This document shows, one piece after another, positions 27,936 to 36,802 of a stretch of DNA of 64,000 nucleotides (within the stretch, counting starts at the first letter, position 1; every line of letters begins with the position of its first letter). This DNA comes from Desulfovibrionales bacterium. GTDB lineage: Bacteria > Desulfobacterota > QYQD01. The notes under the pieces are model-generated. The model saw only the letters and a list, made by a program, of their open reading frames with translations, searched no databases and was not told where the DNA came from. Position numbers and translations under genes: made by a program. The DNA lies in assembly GCA_028715605.1 (NCBI GenBank), contig JAQURM010000007.1, positions 56,697 to 120,696 on the forward strand, written 5' to 3'.

Positions 27936-29012
27936 CTATTTATCTCCGGTCTTCAATCTGTCCAACAGGCTGTAGGTCTCTCCGGCCGTTCGCCGCGGCG
28001 AAGCGGCGGTCTTTCCTTCCTGAGGAGGCTCCGGCGTTTTTTCAAGGCCTTCCTCCCCAAAATAGATATAGCGATCCAGAGGGCGGAAAAAACCGCTCCA
28101 GCGGGCCGAGGGTTCCAACTGCGCCTTCTTAAGGCTTTTTATGGCGTTGACCTTGGCGTCCAGGTCGTCTAAAAGGTGCAAGACGAAGGCCTCGGCCGTC
28201 TTGGGCCGCTTCGGCGATCCGGTTTCGTATTCCCCGTGATGGCTGAGGATGAGGTGTTTCAAGAGCATGGCCTTATCTTCGGGAAAGTGGGGTATGGCCT
28301 CGATCTTTTCCTGCACCATCTGGGCCCCGATCACCAGATGGCCGACCAGCCGGCCCTCATCCGTATAATCAAAAAAACTGTACTCCGGCGGGTAAGTGAA
28401 TTCTGTTATCTTGCCGATGTCGTGAAGAATGCTTCCGGTGACGAGGAGGTCTTTATCAAGTTCCGGGTAATTTTTTACCGCGCCGGTTACTAAAGTAGTC
28501 ACGGACAAGGTGTGTTCCAGAAGGCCGCCCAGATAGGCATGATGCATACGTTTGGCCGCGGGAGCCACACTGAAACGCTGCCGAAACTTTTTGTCGTGAA
28601 AAAAGCCGTTTAATAGCAGCGTCAAATGAGGGTCACGGACCTTTTTGGCTAATTCCTTTAATTCCCGCCACATCTCTTCGCTGTCTCTGGATGAAGAGGG
28701 CAGAAAGGCCGTGGCCTCCACGGTCTCCGGACTGCACGGGGTAAGGTGCATTATGTTCAACTGGGTCTGGTCACGGTAGGATTCGGCCTGGGCCTCTATA
28801 GAGATATAATCCCCTTTTTTAAAAAGGCCGTCCCTTTCCTCGCCCCTTTCCCAGACGCGGGCCTCTATCTCACCGGTCTTGTCCGCCAAGGTAACGGCCA
28901 GATAAAATGCGCCATTTTTGGTCAAAGCGGAGGTCTTCCCCTTGACCAGAAATATCCCGCGCACCGGGTTATTAGGCCGGATATCCTTTATGTAAATACC
29001 TTTTTTCTGCAT
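27936..29012 (-). CDS. yhaM: YhaM-like 3'-5' exoribonuclease
   Basis: Protein of 358 residues. An N-terminal OB-fold nucleic-acid-binding domain (residues 1-95) is followed by an HD phosphohydrolase domain: HHAYLGGLLEHTLSV near residue 162, LVTGSILHDIGKITEF near residue 195, and LILSHHGEYETGSPKRP. The layout matches YhaM/CbfI. A low-complexity basic tail follows residue 330. It lies in the purL-metG operon. Confidence 0.92.
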   Translation of the reverse strand: MQKKGIYIKDIRPNNPVRGIFLVKGKTSALTKNGAFYLAVTLADKTGEIEARVWERGEERDGLFKKGDYISIEAQAESYRDQTQLNIMHLTPCSPETVEATAFLPSSSRDSEEMWRELKELAKKVRDPHLTLLLNGFFHDKKFRQRFSVAPAAKRMHHAYLGGLLEHTLSVTTLVTGAVKNYPELDKDLLVTGSILHDIGKITEFTYPPEYSFFDYTDEGRLVGHLVIGAQMVQEKIEAIPHFPEDKAMLLKHLILSHHGEYETGSPKRPKTAEAFVLHLLDDLDAKVNAIKSLKKAQLEPSARWSGFFRPLDRYIYFGEEGLEKTPEPPQEGKTAASPRRTAGETYSLLDRLKTGDK

Positions 29013-29017
29013 ATATT

Positions 29018-31996
29018 CTACCAGCGCAGGGGTCTTTGCCAGGCCTCTTTGAGCCGGGCTATGGCCGCCGATACCACTATATCACCTCTCAGGCCGTTAC
29101 AAATCAGGACCGGCTCTTCAGTCACCCGGCCTATGCGGGCCAGGGTTGTACCCTGCATGGCGGCGCTAAACGCCTCTTCTCTGTCCGGGTGAACAGTCAC
29201 CACAAAACGGCTCTGGGATTCGGAAAAGAGGAGGAAGTCATCGCGTTCGATATCCTCTCCGGGTACAGCGGCCAGGTCGATCTTCATGCCCAACCCGCCG
29301 GCGAAGGCCGTTTCCGCCAGGGCTACCCCTAACCCCCCGTCCGAACAGTCATGGCAGGAGGCGACAAGTCCTTCTTTGATGGCCCTGGCAAGCTTTTCGT
29401 AGGTCAGTTTCGCGGCTGCGGCCTCTACCCTTGGGACTTCGTTTCCGATGTAGTCATGCAGGGCGAAGTATTCCGAGCCGCCCATCTCCGGTTTAGTGAG
29501 ACCTATGACATATACCAGGTCGCCCGGCGCCTTGGCGTCCATGGTCTGCACCCGGCGGACATCGTCAATCTTTCCCAAGACGGAAAAGAGCACCGTGGGC
29601 GGGATGGATATCTTTGTATTCTCCACGAGGTAGTCGTTTTTCATGCTGTCCTTGCCGGAGATGCACGGCACGCCATAGGCCGTGGTGTAATCGTACAGGG
29701 CCTGATTGGCGCGGACCAGTTGGGCCAGTTTGTAGCGGCCGTCCGGCGTCTTTTCGGATTGAATGGGATCACACCAGCAGAAGTTATCCAGTCCGGCCAG
29801 ATGCCCGAGATTTCCGCCGGAGGCTATGGCGTTGCGTACGGCCTCATCAATGGCACAGGCCATCATGTGATAGGTGTCTATATCACTGTAGCGGGGACAG
29901 ATGCCGTTGGCTACCACAATCCCTTCAAAAGACGAGAGCACCGGCCTGATGACCGCGGCATCGCTGGGGCCATCACCATTTCGCCCGGAAAGGGGCTTGA
30001 TAACGCCTCCGCCCTGTACCTCATGATCGTACTGCCGGACCACGTATTCTTTACTGCATATATTCAGGCGGCCGAGCATGGTCTCCAGGGTGGAAGTGAG
30101 GTCTTCTGCCTCCGGAATGTCCGGTTCAGGGTGTTTTGGAGGCGTCCAGATGGCCACCAGTTCCATTTGGGGCAGCCCGTTGTGGACAAATTCCATATCC
30201 AGGCAGGCCACTGTCTTTCCCTCATAGGTGACCAGAAACTTCCCGTTGTCATTAAACCGGCCCAGAACCGTGGCCTCCACGCCCATTTTTTCGGCCAGGG
30301 CCAGGAAGGCGTCTTTATTATCCGGGGACACGGCCAGGGTCATGCGCTCCTGGGCCTCGGAGAGAAATATCTCCCAGGGGTTAAGACCGGCATACTTGAG
30401 CGGGGCCTTCTCCAGTTGAAGCTCAAAGCCCCCGCAGTCCTGGGCCATCTCGCCTACGGAGGACGAAAGGCCTCCGGCCCCGTTATCGGTTATGCTCCGG
30501 TAAAGACACCGGTCGCGGGCTGCCAGGAGAAAATCCGTCATCTTTTTCTGGGTGATGGGGTCTCCGATCTGCACTGCCGTGGCCGGTGATCCTTCATGCA
30601 ATTCCTCGGAAGAAAACGTGGCCCCATGTATGCCGTCTTTACCGATGCGGCCGCCGGTCATGACGATAAAATCTCCCGGCTCGGCCTTTTTGATATGCGA
30701 AGGCCCGCCGCATACGACGGCAGGCATGATGCCGCCTGTCCCGCAGAAGACCAGCGGTTTACCCAGATAGCGTTCGTCAAATATGAGGCAGCCGTTTACG
30801 GTGGGGATGCCGCTTTTGTTCCCGCCGTGTTCCACGCCTTCCCGCACGCCCTCAAAGATGCGTTTGGGGTGGAGGAGCCGGGGGGGCAGGGGCTTATCGT
30901 AATCCGGGGGCGCAAAGCAGAAGACATCGGTATTGAAGATGAGCTTGGCCCCCTTGCCGGTGCCGAAAGGGTCGCGATTAACCCCGACTATGCCGGTAAG
31001 GGCCCCGCCGTAAGGATCAAGGGCCGAGGGACTGTTGTGGGTCTCAACTTTAAAGGCCAGGCTCCATTCATCGTTAAACTTGATCACCCCGGCGTTATCA
31101 CGGAAGACGGAAAGGCAGAAGTCGTTTTCTCCTTTGGCCTCACGGATGAGCCGGGTAGAGTCTTTTATATAAGTATCAAAAAGGCTGTTAATAATCCTGG
31201 TATCACCGGTTTCGTCCGTATAGTGGATACGGCCGTTAAATATCTTATGCTTACAGTGTTCGGACCAGGTTTGGGCCAGGCATTCCAACTCCACATCCGT
31301 GACCTTTTCGCTCAGGCCGAGACTCCGGCGATGGGCCAGAGTCTCCGGAGAGGTGATGTAATCCCGAATGACCTTCATCTCAGCAAGGTTAAGGGCCAGT
31401 ACCCGCTCGCGGCTTATGGCCAGAAGTCTTTCGTCACTCACCGCAAGATCAATCTCCTCAACACCGGGACGTGTATCGGCGACTACCCTGGGAACAAGAG
31501 GCGGCATCCCCGTGGTCTTATCCCATTCAGATCGATCCTTGATGCGGAAACTCTGGATAAGGGTGTTGGCCAGGAGGCCGGTGGCTATGCGTTCTACGTC
31601 TTTCAGGGACAGATCACCGGTGAGGGCATACTGTGTAGAGGTATAAACCCCTTCGCCCCTGTTCAATTTCCGTCCGATGGCCAGTTCAAGGGATTCCCGG
31701 GCCGTTTTCCCCTCATTATCAGTCACACCCGGCCTGAACCCCACCTCGATAAGCCAATCAAATGCATCGGCCAGAGGACGGTCAATGGAATATTCCTGGC
31801 TGATAGAGTCACAAAAGAGCTGGCCGGCCAATTCTTCTACCAGAGTGGAGGCAACCTCGGTATCAATCGTAAATACCTTGATAGTCCGCACGGAACGAAC
31901 AGGGAGGTGAATATCCTCGTTGATCCTCTTTCGGATCTTCTCACCAAAGGCGTCACGCAGTGATTTTTTGAGCATTACTTCGATGCGATGAACCAT
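29018..31996 (-). CDS. purL: Phosphoribosylformylglycinamidine synthase
   Basis: ATP-dependent purine synthesis enzyme of 992 residues. The N-terminal 150 residues are PurS-like, then two AIRS-type halves: LAQTWSEHCKHKIFNG near residue 240, KVETHNSPSALDPYGGA near 315, GIVGVNRDPFG, and SCHDCSDGGLGVALAE near 880. No glutaminase domain is present, so a separate PurQ is expected elsewhere. First gene of the operon. Confidence 0.95.
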   Translation of the reverse strand: MVHRIEVMLKKSLRDAFGEKIRKRINEDIHLPVRSVRTIKVFTIDTEVASTLVEELAGQLFCDSISQEYSIDRPLADAFDWLIEVGFRPGVTDNEGKTARESLELAIGRKLNRGEGVYTSTQYALTGDLSLKDVERIATGLLANTLIQSFRIKDRSEWDKTTGMPPLVPRVVADTRPGVEEIDLAVSDERLLAISRERVLALNLAEMKVIRDYITSPETLAHRRSLGLSEKVTDVELECLAQTWSEHCKHKIFNGRIHYTDETGDTRIINSLFDTYIKDSTRLIREAKGENDFCLSVFRDNAGVIKFNDEWSLAFKVETHNSPSALDPYGGALTGIVGVNRDPFGTGKGAKLIFNTDVFCFAPPDYDKPLPPRLLHPKRIFEGVREGVEHGGNKSGIPTVNGCLIFDERYLGKPLVFCGTGGIMPAVVCGGPSHIKKAEPGDFIVMTGGRIGKDGIHGATFSSEELHEGSPATAVQIGDPITQKKMTDFLLAARDRCLYRSITDNGAGGLSSSVGEMAQDCGGFELQLEKAPLKYAGLNPWEIFLSEAQERMTLAVSPDNKDAFLALAEKMGVEATVLGRFNDNGKFLVTYEGKTVACLDMEFVHNGLPQMELVAIWTPPKHPEPDIPEAEDLTSTLETMLGRLNICSKEYVVRQYDHEVQGGGVIKPLSGRNGDGPSDAAVIRPVLSSFEGIVVANGICPRYSDIDTYHMMACAIDEAVRNAIASGGNLGHLAGLDNFCWCDPIQSEKTPDGRYKLAQLVRANQALYDYTTAYGVPCISGKDSMKNDYLVENTKISIPPTVLFSVLGKIDDVRRVQTMDAKAPGDLVYVIGLTKPEMGGSEYFALHDYIGNEVPRVEAAAAKLTYEKLARAIKEGLVASCHDCSDGGLGVALAETAFAGGLGMKIDLAAVPGEDIERDDFLLFSESQSRFVVTVHPDREEAFSAAMQGTTLARIGRVTEEPVLICNGLRGDIVVSAAIARLKEAWQRPLRW

Positions 31997-32189
31997 AGGC
32001 GGTAACTATAACAGACTCTATTTTTCTTTTCAAACACTTTCCCCGATTCAAAATCCACCAGGGTCTTTTGCTGTCCAGGATACACGCCCGGGTAAGGCGC
32101 GAAGCAAGGGCCGCGTTTTTATAAAAACCCTTGCGAAAGAGCCTCTTTTGCCCTATGGTTGATTCTATATGGAAGGAGGGTTTGTCATC

Positions 32190-32411
32190 ATGCAGGCGTT
32201 AAGAAAAAAAATGAAGGTTGGTAGCCAGGGTATTATCCGGCTTAGAGGGCTTCCCTATCCACCCGGAACAGAGGTTGAGGTTATTGTTTTCCCTGAGCCA
32301 GGCCAGGAAGGAATTTACGACTATACAGCACAGTTGATTTCCAGAAAGAAAATTCCAAGATATTCGATGAAAGAAATAGAGAAGATCGTTCACGAGGTCA
32401 GGGGAGTTTGA
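32190..32411 (+). CDS. Antitoxin-like small protein
   Basis: Protein of 73 residues, starting at ATG 32190 behind GGAGG. It has an AbrB/AF2212-like strand pattern (GSQGIIRLRGLPYPPGTEVEVIV) and a charged C-terminal helix (SMKEIEKIVHEVRGV). It overlaps a truncated PIN gene by 4 bases, so it is probably the orphaned antitoxin of a broken VapBC pair. Confidence 0.65.
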   Translation: MQALRKKMKVGSQGIIRLRGLPYPPGTEVEVIVFPEPGQEGIYDYTAQLISRKKIPRYSMKEIEKIVHEVRGV

Positions 32412-32512
32412 ACCCTCCTAAAGTTGTTTTCGATACAAACATCCTGATATCTGCTTATTTTTCCATATACTTAGGCGACATTCCTTGCCTCTGCGCCTAT
32501 TTTACCTTATAA
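32408..32512 (+). pseudogene. Truncated PIN-domain toxin
   Basis: From TTG 32408 the frame gives NPPKVVFDTNILISAYF, the first catalytic strand of a PIN nuclease with its Asp, then stops after 34 residues at 32510. The rest of the domain is missing. It overlaps the antitoxin-like gene in the usual TA manner. Confidence 0.7.
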
Positions 32513-32568
32513 AGACAGCTACGTTGCCCCCAAAATCTCCCTTTTTGCTTGACGCCACTATCTTTTTT

Positions 32569-32612
32569 CTCTATGACTATGAAAAAGACAGTCGACAGCT
32601 AAAATATAATAT
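32569..32612 (+). repeat. Promoter-like repeat upstream of small genes, copy 1
   Basis: CTCTATGACTATGAAAAAGA followed by CAGTCGACAGCTAAAATATAAT. Copies lie at 35216, 35567 and 37269, each just before a small plus-strand gene. It contains a TATAAT. Confidence 0.6.
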
Positions 32613-32636
32613 TGGGCCTAATGACAGGAGGATATC

Positions 32637-33053
32637 ATGCCAGAAAGAAATATATACATCACCGAATTTGATAAAGCGCGACTCGAGGAACTCATTGCGG
32701 TGGCTGATGAGTTCGGCGGTCATGACAGGAAAGATTTAGATTCTTTGGCAGAAGAGTTGGATCAAGCGGAGATCGTGTCCTCCAAAGACATACCACCCGA
32801 CGTGGTGACCATGAACTCGAAGGTCGTTCTTCGTGATTTAAGCACTTCTGAGAAAATGACTTATATTTTAGTATTTCCCAGCGATGCGAACATCGATACG
32901 GGAGCTATCTCAATCCTCGCACCTGTGGGAACGGCGATTCTGGGTTATGCCAAAGGAGATATTATTGAATGGCCGGTTCCATCTGGAATACGCCGTATTT
33001 GCATCGAAGAAGTTCTTTACCAGCCCGAAGCGGCCGGCGATTATCATCTATAG
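32637..33053 (+). CDS. Rnk/GreA-GreB C-terminal-like regulator
   Basis: Protein of 138 residues with ATG behind AGGAGG. The first 45 residues form a short coiled coil (ARLEELIAVADEF), and the rest is the GreA/GreB C-terminal FKBP-like domain: VTMNSKVVLRDLSTSEK, then ISILAPVGTAILGYAKGD and IEWPVPSGIRRICIEEVLYQPEA. This matches the regulator of nucleoside diphosphate kinase (Rnk) type that binds RNA polymerase. Its C-terminus is followed by a short remnant-like frame. Confidence 0.88.
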   Translation: MPERNIYITEFDKARLEELIAVADEFGGHDRKDLDSLAEELDQAEIVSSKDIPPDVVTMNSKVVLRDLSTSEKMTYILVFPSDANIDTGAISILAPVGTAILGYAKGDIIEWPVPSGIRRICIEEVLYQPEAAGDYHL

Positions 33054-33398
33054 TGCCAACCACGGCATGAAGACGGACGGGCTGGATACCGCGATTTTTC
33101 TGTGGGTTATCGAAGTAATCAGCGTGGTAGGTTATTGACCTTTCTCCATTCCAACCCGCCCGCCGCTTATGCCCAGCCTTGAGCCTGTAGAATAAGTCCG
33201 TTGAGAACTTCAAAGATGAGCCCTGGAAAAAATCGGCTTCACAGAATGCCCAATGATCGACGATCTCCCTATCGGGAGGGGTTTTTTGCACCTCCTAATT
33301 TCACCCATCAAACAATTCCGAGGGGTTTTTCTACAGACTCGTTGGGCTTCGAAGAGAACAAAGTGGAATGTTTCTGTAAACAATAAGACAAAACAATA
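33054..33398. other. 345-base gap, mostly featureless
   Basis: The first 85 bases can be read as a short frame NHGMKTDGLDTAIFLW, perhaps a remnant. One terminator-like hairpin is seen (33265-33287). I see nothing else. Confidence 0.4.
33265..33287 (+). terminator. Intrinsic terminator-like hairpin
   Basis: CTCCC (33265-33269) and GGGAG (33274-33278) flank a TATC loop, followed by GGG and six T. Confidence 0.6.
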
Positions 33399-34442
33399 GT
33401 GAAATATATATTATCTAACTTATCACAGATTATATCACTACCAAGTATAGCTGTGGATCTTGGCACAGCGAATACTCGCATTTATGCCTCTCTGAATGGA
33501 GAAATTACAGTAAGGCCTTCTTTAGTAAGCCTTACTGGTAGAAAAACAAATAATATTTCAGACGAATATTTGGAATACATTAATAATAATAGACTTGTTA
33601 CAAAGCCACTTCGCGGTGGCGTAATTGTTGACCTCAAAAATTCCATAAAGTTATTAAAACCATTACTAAAAAAATCCAGAAGATTTTTATTGTCTCCGAT
33701 ATCATTGGCCAGCGCTCCAACAGATACTACAGAATATGAACGTGATCTTCTTCGTAAAGCGATTATTAATGCTGGGGCATCTCACGTGTCAATAATCCCC
33801 GAAGTTTGGGCTGCTGCAGTCGGTGCGGGAATGGACATAACTCATCCAAGTGCACAGTTACTTATAGATATAGGTGATGGAGTAACAGACATGGCGGTAT
33901 TTCGCGATGGTCGCATGATTTACTCCTCATCGGTCCGAATGGCATGCAGTGATCTCCAGAGAGCTATTCGTTCTGCAGTTATGACGAAATACAAAATACA
34001 GATATATGATGATTCTACTGAGCGGTTAACAAATGAAATTTCATCAATTCTGAAGAGTCAAGAGCACAATTGTGAATCATTTGATATTGCTGGTATTGAT
34101 ATTATCAAGAGGCGTAAAGTAATTTGTTGCGTGAAGAAAAAAGATATTATCAATGCCTTAGAGCCAGTGGTGAGTAAAATAATCAAAATGATTGAAATCA
34201 GTTTAAAAAGAGTTCCTGAAAAAATATATTGCGAAATATTAGAATCAGGAATTTGTCTGACAGGTGGCGGAGCTTGCATTGAAGGAATTGATAGGTTAAT
34301 AGCATTTAGAACCAACATGGAAGTTAGAATAGCATCTGACCCAATACACGCAGTGATAAATGGTGCAATTCAAATATTGAATTTTTGGAATGGGAAGAAA
34401 AACTGGTGGGAAAATGTTGTTTGGCCCAAGTTGTCAACATGA
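33399..34442 (+). CDS. Orphan MreB/actin-like protein
   Basis: Protein of 347 residues with the actin-fold signatures of MreB: SIAVDLGTANTRIYASLNG (phosphate 1) near residue 17, PLRGGVIVDLKNSI, IPEVWAAAVGAGMDI, LLIDIGDGVTDMAVFRDG (phosphate 2) near residue 155, and CLTGGGACIEGIDRLI (adenosine) near residue 285. It is divergent, and the gene is much richer in A+T than its neighbours, suggesting transfer. No mreC/mreD or segregation partner lies next to it. It starts at GTG 33399 with no clear ribosome site. Confidence 0.85.
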   Translation: MKYILSNLSQIISLPSIAVDLGTANTRIYASLNGEITVRPSLVSLTGRKTNNISDEYLEYINNNRLVTKPLRGGVIVDLKNSIKLLKPLLKKSRRFLLSPISLASAPTDTTEYERDLLRKAIINAGASHVSIIPEVWAAAVGAGMDITHPSAQLLIDIGDGVTDMAVFRDGRMIYSSSVRMACSDLQRAIRSAVMTKYKIQIYDDSTERLTNEISSILKSQEHNCESFDIAGIDIIKRRKVICCVKKKDIINALEPVVSKIIKMIEISLKRVPEKIYCEILESGICLTGGGACIEGIDRLIAFRTNMEVRIASDPIHAVINGAIQILNFWNGKKNWWENVVWPKLST

Positions 34443-34471
34443 ATAATGTCAAAATGTTAGCGTCATATCAT

Positions 34472-34498
34472 AGCCATGTAGGGGCTTTGCCCACCAAA
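34472..34498. repeat. Short hairpin GGGCTTTGCCC, copy 1
   Basis: AGCCATGTAGGGGCTTTGCC and CACCAAA; the same sequence with an extra TG occurs at 35530-35558. REP-like. Confidence 0.5.
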
Positions 34499-34569
34499 AC
34501 AAATGACAATGTGTTGTGGATATGGGTCACATGAAATGCTGAATTATTGAAGGGTTCAAAGGGGAGATA

Positions 34570-34854
34570 ATGAAACTGAACTTTGAGTGGGATGAAGAGA
34601 AAGCCAAAGCGAATCTCAAAAAGCATAGAGTCAGTTTTGATGAAGCCATAACGGTTTTCCTTGATCCCTTTTCAATTACGATCTCTGACCCAGACCATTC
34701 AGTGGAGGAGCAACGGTATATTGATATTGGTAGTTCTGATAAGGGCCATGTACTGGTAGTGGTTTACACCGAACGAGGCTCGAACATACGTATTATCAGT
34801 AGTCGTAAGGCGACCCTATCGGAGCGAAAACTTTATCAAGAAGGAAGTAACTAA
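34570..34854 (+). CDS. brnT: BrnT-family toxin, copy 1
   Basis: RNase toxin-like protein of 94 residues of the BrnT/DUF497 family: LNFEWDEEKAKANLKKHRVSF at the start, DPDHSVEEQRYIDIGSS in the middle, and IRIISSRKATLSERKLYQ at the end. GGGGAG precedes the ATG. It is followed by its partner. The pair is nearly identical to the one at 37712. Confidence 0.9.
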   Translation: MKLNFEWDEEKAKANLKKHRVSFDEAITVFLDPFSITISDPDHSVEEQRYIDIGSSDKGHVLVVVYTERGSNIRIISSRKATLSERKLYQEGSN

Positions 34855-34879
34855 AATGGTACTAATGGAGGAGAACAAT

Positions 34880-35143
34880 ATGCGTGCTGAATACGATTTT
34901 AAAGGAGGAGTGCGTGGCAAGCATTACAGAGCCATGCAAGATGGGTATACGATTACTATTCATAAGGCGGATGGCACCACTATTACTAAGGACGTGATGC
35001 CAAAAGAGGGCGCAGTTGTTCTAGCGCCAGATATTCGCGCGTATTTCCCAGACTCGGAATCTGTAAATAGGGCTTTGCGTTGTTTAATTCCACTGCTACC
35101 CAAAAAGCGCAGGAAGGGAAAATTGGGGACAGCCATGAAATAA
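34880..35143 (+). CDS. BrnT partner antitoxin, copy 1, altered C-terminus
   Basis: Protein of 87 residues starting at ATG 34880 behind GGAGGAG. The body (MRAEYDFKGGVRGKHYRAM, DIRAYFPDSESVNRALRCLI) resembles antitoxins partnered with BrnT that carry a C-terminal helix for self-dimerisation. Copy 2 ends in KRRAKAKKA, but here an inverted-repeat element enters and supplies the ending KLGTAMK and the stop. Confidence 0.8.
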   Translation: MRAEYDFKGGVRGKHYRAMQDGYTITIHKADGTTITKDVMPKEGAVVLAPDIRAYFPDSESVNRALRCLIPLLPKKRRKGKLGTAMK

Positions 35144-35200
35144 TGCAATTCTCTACGTGCTTGATTGAGAAGATCACAATTTCATAGCCGTCCTTCTGAA
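35125..35200 (+). repeat. GGACAGCCATGAAAT inverted-repeat element, copy 1
   Basis: GGACAGCCATGAAAT (35127-35141) is inverted as ATTTCATAGCCGTCC (35179-35193), with inner TTCTC/GAGAA arms. Copies lie at 36345 and 37093. Each provides the codons GTAMK and stop for the gene it follows. Confidence 0.8.
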
Positions 35201-35215
35201 CTGCCCTATAATGTT

Positions 35216-35270
35216 TCTCTATGACTATGAAAAAGACAGTTGACAGCTAAAATATAATGTTACGCGGTAA
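35216..35270 (+). repeat. Promoter-like repeat, copy 2
   Basis: CTCTATGACTATGAAAAAGA, CAGTTGACAGCTAAAATATAAT and GTTACGCGGTAAT, directly before the gene at 35293. TTGACA and TATAAT are only 7 bases apart here, so they are not a standard pair. Confidence 0.6.
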
Positions 35271-35292
35271 TATAAGAAAAGAGGTGAAGCAA

Positions 35293-35511
35293 GTGACGAA
35301 GTTGCTTGAGAAAGCCTTTAAGGAGGCTTCCAAACTCCCTGATATGGACCAGAACGCATTAGCCAAGTGGGTCTTGGACGAACTGCATTCAGAAAGGGCC
35401 TGGGCAAAGTCCTTTGCCGAATCGGAAGATGTTTTGGAAAGGCTCGCTGAGGAGGCTATTCGCGAAAAGCGAAGAGGCAAGACAGATCCGCTTGATCTGG
35501 ATCGGCTATGA
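35293..35511 (+). CDS. Antitoxin-like small acidic protein
   Basis: Protein of 72 residues starting at GTG 35293 behind GAGGTGAAG. Helical and charged, with a KTDPLDLDRL tail; it resembles antitoxins that precede RelE or PIN toxins, but no toxin follows. Probably a solitary antitoxin or half of a lost pair. Confidence 0.6.
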   Translation: MTKLLEKAFKEASKLPDMDQNALAKWVLDELHSERAWAKSFAESEDVLERLAEEAIREKRRGKTDPLDLDRL

Positions 35512-35529
35512 AGTCATGGGGGGACTTTA

Positions 35530-35558
35530 GCCATGTAGGGTGGGCTTTGCCCACCAAA
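35530..35558. repeat. Short hairpin GGTGGGCTTTGCCCACC
   Basis: Perfect stem GGTGGGC/GCCCACC with a TTT loop, within AGCCATGTAG..AAAGC; same family as 34472. Confidence 0.6.
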
Positions 35559-35566
35559 GCTGCTGG

Positions 35567-35618
35567 ACTATGAAAAAGACAGTTGACCGCTAAAATATAT
35601 ATAATGTTACGCGGTAAT
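35567..35618 (+). repeat. Promoter-like repeat, copy 3
   Basis: ACTATGAAAAAGACAGTTGA, CCGCTAAAATATATATAATG and TTACGCGGTAAT; followed by a short stretch TTGAGAAGATCAT that matches the inverted-repeat element. Confidence 0.6.
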
Positions 35619-35736
35619 TGAGAAGATCATATCACTTTAGTCTTCTGCGAACACAGTGAGTTTTAAATCCCTATCCCGATCGGGCCTCTATAATCACGCT
35701 TGACGTTATTCACGAGATGCGTTATTATGTGACGAC

Positions 35737-36015
35737 ATGATCAGATCATTCAAGTGTGAATACACCGAAGCGCTCTCAAAAGGCCGGCGTGTCAGGCAGT
35801 TTGTGAATATCGCTAAGGTGGCGCGGCGTAAGCTTAGACAGATCGAGATCGCCGGTCAACTTGATGATCTGAGGGTGCCACCCGGCAATCACCTTGAAGC
35901 ACTCAAGGGTGATCGTTCCGGTCAATACAGCATTCGTATTAACGATCAGTGGCGTGTCTGCTTTCGTTGGACGGATGCGGGTGCAGAAGATGTGGAAATT
36001 GTCGATTACCACTGA
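35737..36015 (+). CDS. higB: HigB-type toxin
   Basis: RelE/HigB-fold mRNA interferase of 92 residues: FVNIAKVARRKLRQIEIAGQL at the start and YSIRINDQWRVCFRWTDAGA followed by VEIVDYH at the end, the classic HigB C-terminus. It is 12 bases upstream of higA, in the toxin-first order usual for HigBA. Confidence 0.95.
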   Translation: MIRSFKCEYTEALSKGRRVRQFVNIAKVARRKLRQIEIAGQLDDLRVPPGNHLEALKGDRSGQYSIRINDQWRVCFRWTDAGAEDVEIVDYH

Positions 36016-36027
36016 GGAGAGTCCATT

Positions 36028-36363
36028 ATGAGCAAGCTCGAACCTATTACTCCCGGCGAGATCCTCTTGGAAGAGTTTCTAAAACCTATGGGACTTAGCC
36101 AGTACCGTTTGGCCAAGGAAATTGGCGTTCCCGCTCAGCGTATCAGTGAGATTGTCGCAGGTAAGCGTGCGATCACAGCCGATACAGATTTACGGTTGTG
36201 CCGGTTCTTTGGTCTGTCCAACGGCTATTGGTTGAGAGCTCAGGCTGCTCACGATACGGAGGTTGCAGAGCGCACTCTTGGCCCATCGCTAAAGAAGATC
36301 AAACCTTGGTCTGCCTATGCGGCCCAGCCAAAACTGAGGAAATCGGGGACAGCCATGAAATAA
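36028..36363 (+). CDS. higA: HigA-type antitoxin with repeat-derived tail
   Basis: XRE-family protein of 111 residues. ITPGEILLEEFLKPMGLSQY leads into a helix-turn-helix RLAKEIGVPAQRISEIVAGKR; the second half is the usual HigA helix bundle. The last residues KSGTAMK come from the inverted-repeat element at 36345, so the original C-terminus has been replaced. Likely autorepressor of the pair (family knowledge). Confidence 0.93.
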   Translation: MSKLEPITPGEILLEEFLKPMGLSQYRLAKEIGVPAQRISEIVAGKRAITADTDLRLCRFFGLSNGYWLRAQAAHDTEVAERTLGPSLKKIKPWSAYAAQPKLRKSGTAMK

Positions 36364-36420
36364 TGCAATTCTCTACGTGCTTGATTGAGAAGATCATAAT
36401 TTTATAGCCGTCCTCCTGAA
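36345..36420 (+). repeat. GGACAGCCATGAAAT inverted-repeat element, copy 2
   Basis: Core at 36347-36413. Same order as copies 1 and 3; right arm ATTTTATAGCCGTCC. Confidence 0.8.
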
Positions 36421-36527
36421 GTCTAAAGCCATCCATGTCCGCAGGATTTTTTCGTCCTTATCAAACTGGGCCGTTGAGCCGAAATAATAATGTTGACAAT
36501 AGGCACACATTGTAATAATCATATAAT

Positions 36528-36800
36528 ATGAAAGTTTTTCGATGGGATAATGAGAAAAATGAATGGTTGAAGCAAAATAGAGGAGTTTGTTTTGAAGAAG
36601 TCGTAATATTGATGGAACGGGAATATGTTCTTGAAACAATTGAACACCCAAATCAAGATAAGTATCCGGGTCAGAAAATTGCAATAGTCAGTATTGATAA
36701 TTATGCTTATCTCGTTCCTTATATACAGGAAAGCGAAGAGATATTTTTAAAAACCATTATTCCCAGCCGAAAAGCTACAAAGAAATATGTGAGGTCATAA
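36528..36800 (+). CDS. BrnT-like toxin, second type
   Basis: Protein of 90 residues with a DUF497-like outline: VFRWDNEKNEWLKQNRGVCF at the start and IIPSRKATKKYVR at the end. It is distant from the two BrnT copies and rich in A+T. It ends 2 bases before its partner, making a toxin-antitoxin pair. Confidence 0.8.
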   Translation: MKVFRWDNEKNEWLKQNRGVCFEEVVILMEREYVLETIEHPNQDKYPGQKIAIVSIDNYAYLVPYIQESEEIFLKTIIPSRKATKKYVRS

Positions 36801-36802
36801 AA

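Noticed and set aside
29351..31963. Long plus-strand open frames opposite purL
   Set aside because: They mirror purL codons on the other strand; purL is clear by its motifs.
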